DNA of 64,000 nucleotides from an uncultured Bacteroidales bacterium (lineage in GTDB: Bacteria > Bacteroidota > Bacteroidia > Bacteroidales > UBA932), in contig ONII01000002.1 of NCBI GenBank assembly GCA_900317845.1, positions 62,001 to 126,000 on the forward strand, in the 5' to 3' direction. How positions within the stretch are numbered: position 1 is the first letter of the stretch; the number at the start of each line of letters is the position of its first letter. Below the pieces are notes generated by a model, which worked only from the letters and a program-made list of their open reading frames with translations, was not told the origin of the DNA and did not search any database. This document shows positions 60,862-64,000 of the stretch, one piece after another. Made by a program: the position numbers and the translations under genes.

Positions 60862-61780
60862 GTGTTTGTATTGCTATAAGGAACTCGGGCCCGGAGAGGT
60901 CGACTTCCACAAATCCTGCTGCCGGAAGTTCTTCGGAACTGCCACGGCTCCTTCGCTTGATTATACACGTGCGCAGATGGATGAATTGGCGGCCCAAGTC
61001 ATCCGGTCGCAGACCACGTTGACCGGCGTCCAGCCCAAACTGTCCTTGAATCTGGATAAACACAAGGATTCCCAGAAGCTTACAATCGTGGGCCTTTGGG
61101 GCGATTATATCTTTAAGCCGCAGACGGAACGCTTTGCAATGCTGCCCGAGAATGAAGACTTGACTATGCATCTGGCTGAAATCGCAAAACTTAAGATTGT
61201 CCCGCACACGCTCATCCGCATGAAAGACGGCAGCATTGGCTATCTGACCAAGCGGATTGACCGTAAGGCCGATGGTGAGAAGATTGCGATGGAAGATATG
61301 TGTCAGCTCACGGAGCGCCAGACCGAGCATAAGTATCGCAGTTCCTACGAGCAGATAGGAAAGGCTATTCGCAAGTACTCGACCAATGCCCAGTTGGATA
61401 TGGTCGATTTTCTGGAGCTGGTGTATTTCTCCTGGCTTACAGGGAATAACGATATGCATCTGAAGAACTTTTCGCTATATTCTCCTGCCGGCGAGCCCGT
61501 GCTCACTCCTGCATACGATCTGTTAAATGCCGTCATAAGCAATCCGGCCGATGACGACGAATTAGCCCTCAATCTCAACGGGAAGAAGAAGCGGATGAAG
61601 GATGCTGACTTCAGGAGCGCATACCGGACATGCGGCGTACCGGAAATCATTTTTGACCGAGTCAAGAAAAAATACCTGAATTTGTTACCCAAATTCGAAG
61701 AAGAGATTCAGCGCTCGTTCCTTTCAGACGAACTCAAGACATTCTATATTAATCTTCTTCACCGAAGACTGATGGCATAA
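60854..61780 (+). CDS. hipT: HipT-like kinase toxin with Cys-rich N-terminal head
   Basis: A 308-residue HipA-family kinase without the HipA_N subdomain. The Gly-rich loop is TGVQPKLSLNL, the catalytic loop is WLTGNNDMHLKNFSLY, and the metal-binding segment is LTPAYDLLNAV. The N-terminus has CLYCYKELGPGEVDFHKSCC, a zinc-ribbon-like C-x2-C plus His and Cys-Cys that the well-known HipT lacks. HipT of E. coli phosphorylates tryptophanyl-tRNA synthetase; the target here is open. Confidence 0.82.
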   Translation: MSKCLYCYKELGPGEVDFHKSCCRKFFGTATAPSLDYTRAQMDELAAQVIRSQTTLTGVQPKLSLNLDKHKDSQKLTIVGLWGDYIFKPQTERFAMLPENEDLTMHLAEIAKLKIVPHTLIRMKDGSIGYLTKRIDRKADGEKIAMEDMCQLTERQTEHKYRSSYEQIGKAIRKYSTNAQLDMVDFLELVYFSWLTGNNDMHLKNFSLYSPAGEPVLTPAYDLLNAVISNPADDDELALNLNGKKKRMKDADFRSAYRTCGVPEIIFDRVKKKYLNLLPKFEEEIQRSFLSDELKTFYINLLHRRLMA

Positions 61781-61836
61781 AATACAAAAAACCATCACAA
61801 GTGGTTGTGACGGGTATATAGAGAGTTTTGTCTGTG

Positions 61837-61856
61837 TGATTGATCGTAGTCAATCA
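61837..61856. repeat. Short hairpin in the spacer after hipT
   Basis: TGATTGA at 61837-61843 pairs with TCAATCA at 61850-61856, with a 6-base loop. No T run follows. It might end the tRNA-Met transcript (minus strand) or hipT, but this is weak. Confidence 0.35.
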
Positions 61857-61876
61857 AGACATATGTTTTGTTGGTG

Positions 61877-61953
61877 TGGTAGCGGGAGTGGGTCACGATC
61901 CCACGACCTCCGGATTATGAATCCGACGCTCTAACCAGCTGAGCTACCCCGCC
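61877..61953 (-). tRNA. tRNA-Met (CAU)
   Basis: The minus strand folds as a complete tRNA: acceptor GGCGGGG pairing with TCCCGCT (two G-U pairs, at 1-72 and 7-66), D arm with GCTC...GAGC, anticodon stem-loop CGGA-TTCATAA-TCCG with anticodon CAU at the loop centre, T stem GTGGG/CCCAC and an encoded CCA end (61877-61879). The T loop reads ATCGTGA instead of the normal TTCRANN. CAU could also belong to lysidine-modified tRNA-Ile, and the 1-72 pairing argues against an initiator tRNA. Confidence 0.88.
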
Positions 61954-61961
61954 AGGGCATT

Positions 61962-61990
61962 AAAAAATCAGCTTAGGCGGCTGATTTTTG
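61962..61990 (-). terminator. Terminator between tRNA-Gln and tRNA-Met
   Basis: AAAAATCAGC at 61963-61972 pairs perfectly with GCTGATTTTT at 61980-61989, with a 7-base loop, and minus-strand T residues follow. It should end the tRNA-Gln transcript just before tRNA-Met; the hairpin is symmetrical enough to work in both directions. Confidence 0.75.
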
Positions 61991-62061
61991 TTGAGATAGA
62001 AGGACTCGAACCCTCACTGACAGAGCCAGAATCTGTAGTGCTACCATTACACCATATCTCA
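61991..62061 (-). tRNA. tRNA-Gln (CUG)
   Basis: A 71-base tRNA on the minus strand. Acceptor TGAGATA pairs with TATCTCA, the D arm is GTGT..TGGTAGCAC-like, and the anticodon stem ACAGA/TCTGT encloses TTCTGGC with anticodon CUG. The T loop is GGTTCGAGTCC, and CCA is not encoded. The first base, T1, pairs with A72 as in known tRNA-Gln genes. A promoter box lies upstream at 62085-62092. Confidence 0.88.
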
Positions 62062-62084
62062 ATGAGTCCCGCAAAACGGGACTG

Positions 62085-62092
62085 CAAATGTA
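62085..62092 (-). promoter_or_regulatory. -7 promoter box of tRNA-Gln
   Basis: CAAATGTA reads TACATTTG on the minus strand. A small hairpin, GTCCCG-CGGGAC (62066-62082), lies between it and the tRNA. Confidence 0.5.
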
Positions 62093-62186
62093 CGACTTTT
62101 TTTGGAAACTGCAATAAATAATTGAAAAAAATCGTACGCTTTTGCAAGATTTACCGCGTAACATTGGAATTCGTGCAAATAATCAT

Positions 62187-62194
62187 TACATTTG
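62187..62194 (+). promoter_or_regulatory. -7 promoter box of the alarmone operon
   Basis: TACATTTG lies 21 bases before the ATG at 62216. ATTG at 62163-62166, 20 bases upstream, may be the -33 box (three of four bases). Confidence 0.55.
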
Positions 62195-62215
62195 TGAGTT
62201 AAGACTCAGTATTAT

Positions 62216-63289
62216 ATGGCTACACCCCACTATGAACTAGACGCCCATTGTAAAGCCATCCTGGCAGAATACCGGGAGCACCTTCCGGAATTCGAGAAGG
62301 CGGCAGAGGACGTTCATGCCTCCCTCAAGAAAGTCTTTGCGGAGGCAGGGCTCGTCGTGGCCTCCATCGAGCACCGTGTAAAAACGGAGAAGTCGCTCAC
62401 CGGCAAGCTGGAGCTCAAGGGCTCCAAGTACGCCTCCCTCTCGGACATTACAGACATTGTAGGCGTACGCGTCATCACTTTTTACAGTGACGATGTAGAC
62501 AAAGTGGCATCGGCCGTAGACCGCCTGTACAAGGTGGACTGGGAAAATTCCGTGGACAAACGCAAGGCGCACGAGATAGACAGCTTTGGCTACATGTCGC
62601 TGCACTACATTTGTTCGATGGACGGCTTTCCGTATCGGTTCGAGATTCAAATGCGCACGGTCCTGCAGCACGCCTGGGCCAATATGAACCACGATACCGG
62701 CTACAAGTCCGGCGTGGAGGTTCCCAAGGAGTACCTCCGCAACCTGAACCGCCTGGCGGGCATGCTGGAGCTGGCGGACGAGCAGTTTTCGCTCATCCGC
62801 AACGAACTCACGGATTACCGCCGCCGCGTGCAGGGGCTGGTCGCCTCCGGGAATCTGGCAGAGGTCCCGCTGGATACGGACACTTTCCGCAGCTACCTGT
62901 CACTGGGCCCCTTCGACAACCTGAACCGCCGCATTGCCGCCGTGAACCAGGCGGAGATTCAGCCGGTGAACCTGCTGCATTATGTGAATGTTTTCCGTTT
63001 CCTGCAGTGCAAGACCCTGGGCGACATTGACAAACTGCTCAAGGAAAACTCCGACGCCGCCTACCAGATTGCCTGCTACCAGATTGGCCTCACAGACCTG
63101 GACATCATTTCCTCTTCGCTGGGCCCGCAGGATGTGTGCATTGCCCATATCCTCCGCTCCGGCGCCGGCAAACTGGGCCTCAAGCTGCTCCTGGACGAGA
63201 TTAACGGCCCCTCGGACAGCAACGACATGATGGCGGAATACCTCCTGGAGGAAACCAAGGATTTCCCCTTTATGAACAATAATCAGTAG
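62216..63289 (+). CDS. Small alarmone synthetase (RelA/SpoT synthetase domain) with C-terminal extension
   Basis: A 357-residue protein with a RelA/SpoT nucleotidyltransferase domain of about 200 residues and no hydrolase, TGS or ACT domains. Seen are the substrate-binding KTEKSLTGKLELKGSKYA segment, DITDIVGVRVITFY (near residues 77-90), SFGYMSLHYI and FEIQMRTVLQHAWANMNH with the catalytic Glu. The C-terminal 150 residues are helical and not recognised. It should transfer pyrophosphate from ATP to GDP/GTP, ATP or a tRNA end. The gene 5 bases downstream encodes the opposing hydrolase. Confidence 0.85.
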   Translation: MATPHYELDAHCKAILAEYREHLPEFEKAAEDVHASLKKVFAEAGLVVASIEHRVKTEKSLTGKLELKGSKYASLSDITDIVGVRVITFYSDDVDKVASAVDRLYKVDWENSVDKRKAHEIDSFGYMSLHYICSMDGFPYRFEIQMRTVLQHAWANMNHDTGYKSGVEVPKEYLRNLNRLAGMLELADEQFSLIRNELTDYRRRVQGLVASGNLAEVPLDTDTFRSYLSLGPFDNLNRRIAAVNQAEIQPVNLLHYVNVFRFLQCKTLGDIDKLLKENSDAAYQIACYQIGLTDLDIISSSLGPQDVCIAHILRSGAGKLGLKLLLDEINGPSDSNDMMAEYLLEETKDFPFMNNNQ

Positions 63290-63294
63290 AAGAC

Positions 63295-63873
63295 ATGGCA
63301 AACAAACCGCTCAATACAGAACTTTTGGACCGCGCCATCATCTTTGCGGTGAAGGCGCATGCCGGCACGGAGCGTCGCGGCAAAGGCTTCCCCTACATTG
63401 TCCATCCCATGGAGGCCGTGGAAATTGTGGCCACCATCACCCCGGACCAGGAGCTGCTGGCTGCCGCCGCCCTGCACGACGTTGTGGAGGACACCCACAT
63501 CACGGCCGATGACATCCGCCGGGAGTTCGGGGACCGCATCGCCAATCTGGTAGTGGCGGAAAGCGACGTCTTTGTGGAGGGCGTAAGCGAGGAAGACAGC
63601 TGGCATGCCCGCAAGCAGGCCGCCATCGACCGTTTGGCCGCTGCCCCGCACGATGCCAAAATTGTGGCCATGGGGGACAAACTCTCCAACATGCGCGCCA
63701 TCGCCCGGGACTATGCCATGAAAGGGGATGCGCTCTGGAACATTTTCCATGCCAAGGACCCCAAAGACCACGAATGGCACTATCGCGGCCTGGCCGCCTC
63801 GCTGAGCGAGCTCAAAGACACATTTGCCTATAAAGAATTCGTTTCACTCATCGACCAAGTTTTTGTTCACTGA
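63295..63873 (+). CDS. Small alarmone hydrolase (HD domain)
   Basis: A 192-residue HD-type phosphohydrolase. The RSH hydrolase pattern is complete: RRGKGFPYIVHPMEAVEIV, LHDVVEDTHIT (His-Asp and Glu-Asp metal ligands near residues 61-66), and KIVAMGDKLSNMRAI near residue 120. It should remove pyrophosphate from (p)ppGpp-type nucleotides. It sits directly after a small alarmone synthetase, so it may be the antidote of that enzyme. Confidence 0.85.
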   Translation: MANKPLNTELLDRAIIFAVKAHAGTERRGKGFPYIVHPMEAVEIVATITPDQELLAAAALHDVVEDTHITADDIRREFGDRIANLVVAESDVFVEGVSEEDSWHARKQAAIDRLAAAPHDAKIVAMGDKLSNMRAIARDYAMKGDALWNIFHAKDPKDHEWHYRGLAASLSELKDTFAYKEFVSLIDQVFVH

Positions 63874-63874
63874 T

Positions 63875-64000
63875 ATGGAAGCACTTAAAATAGACCTGAA
63901 CGACTACGTTCACGCCGGAGAAGGCGCCAACGGGGAAAGCTTCAACCACAAGACGGACCCGTCCATCATGATGAAACTCTACAATCCGGGCAAGGTGCAG
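63875..64000 (+). CDS. Kinase-like protein of the TIGR02172 type (3' end outside window)
   Basis: The first 42 residues are visible from an ATG one base after the hydrolase stop. VHAGEGANGESFNHKTDPSI followed by MMKLYNPGKV resembles the Gly-rich loop and lysine strand of the aminoglycoside phosphotransferase-like kinase fold (TIGR02172 group). It belongs to the same operon as the synthetase and hydrolase. The rest lies beyond the window. Confidence 0.6.
   Translation, partial: MEALKIDLNDYVHAGEGANGESFNHKTDPSIMMKLYNPGKVQ

Noticed and set aside
61837..61856. Terminator of hipT or tRNA-Met
   Set aside because: A 7-bp hairpin is present, but there is no T run on either strand, so it is listed only as a weak repeat.

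Overview
The window looks like a chromosomal segment of a Bacteroidota (Bacteroidales-type) bacterium of roughly 55-60% GC. The grounds are the many upstream boxes fitting the Bacteroidota sigma factor consensus TAnnTTTG (usually TATCTTTG or TACCTTTG), the rarity of clear Shine-Dalgarno sequences, and typical families: type III glutamine synthetase, fimbrillin-like lipoproteins, DUF4956 and DUF2490 proteins, an OstA-like protein, GH95 and GH28 enzymes and HipA-family modules. The genus cannot be settled from the sequence.

Layout. 1-3.7 kb: the end of an outer-membrane barrel gene, queH, a REP-associated transposase (RAYT) with eight copies of a 34-bp palindromic unit in three clusters, and an NhaC antiporter. 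3.7-5.7 kb: a candidate small RNA, then a hemerythrin protein, a LuxR-type regulator and an adenine phosphoribosyltransferase. 6.2-14.7 kb: a block of glutamine and nucleotide genes (CBS-less guaB, pyrG, glmS, glutamine synthetase III, guaA). 14.7-22.7 kb: a lipoprotein, aminopeptidase P, ahcY-nhaA-fabG and a His-rich metal P-type ATPase with a 7-1-7 palindrome at its promoter. 22.7-30.4 kb: comF, then the mutL-rhomboid-EEP-tsaC-rsmE operon, and radA. 30.5-36 kb: an AraC remnant, a small EF-hand-like protein, a Kelch/transmembrane/AraC regulator and a large surface lipoprotein preceded by a 49-residue peptide gene. 36.2-37.8 kb: a two-gene HipBA module. 38-44 kb: ispF, a Cys-rich lipoprotein and an envelope cluster with a VTC (polyphosphate polymerase-like) enzyme, DUF4956, DUF2490 and beta-helix proteins. 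43.9-58.9 kb: GH28, galE, OstA-like and two SurA-like foldases, dacB, GH95, upp, an AsmA-like protein, a serine hydrolase and a DUF1232 protein. 58.9-64 kb: a decapitated C69 dipeptidase, a three-gene HipBST-type toxin-antitoxin locus with paired operators, tRNA-Met and tRNA-Gln, and an operon pairing a small alarmone synthetase with a small alarmone hydrolase, followed by a truncated kinase-like gene at the edge.

The best candidates for little-described systems are the synthetase-hydrolase-kinase operon at the right end, the VTC/DUF4956/DUF2490/beta-helix envelope cluster, the HipBST locus whose kinase carries a Cys-rich head, and the transposase with its 51-bp-period palindrome arrays. Other oddities are a MutL whose endonuclease motifs look degenerate, an IMP dehydrogenase without CBS domains, several palindromic elements (two of them inside rsmE and mutL), two classes of promoter-to-start spacing that suggest leaderless messages, and a striking excess of the heptamer GGCCGAT.
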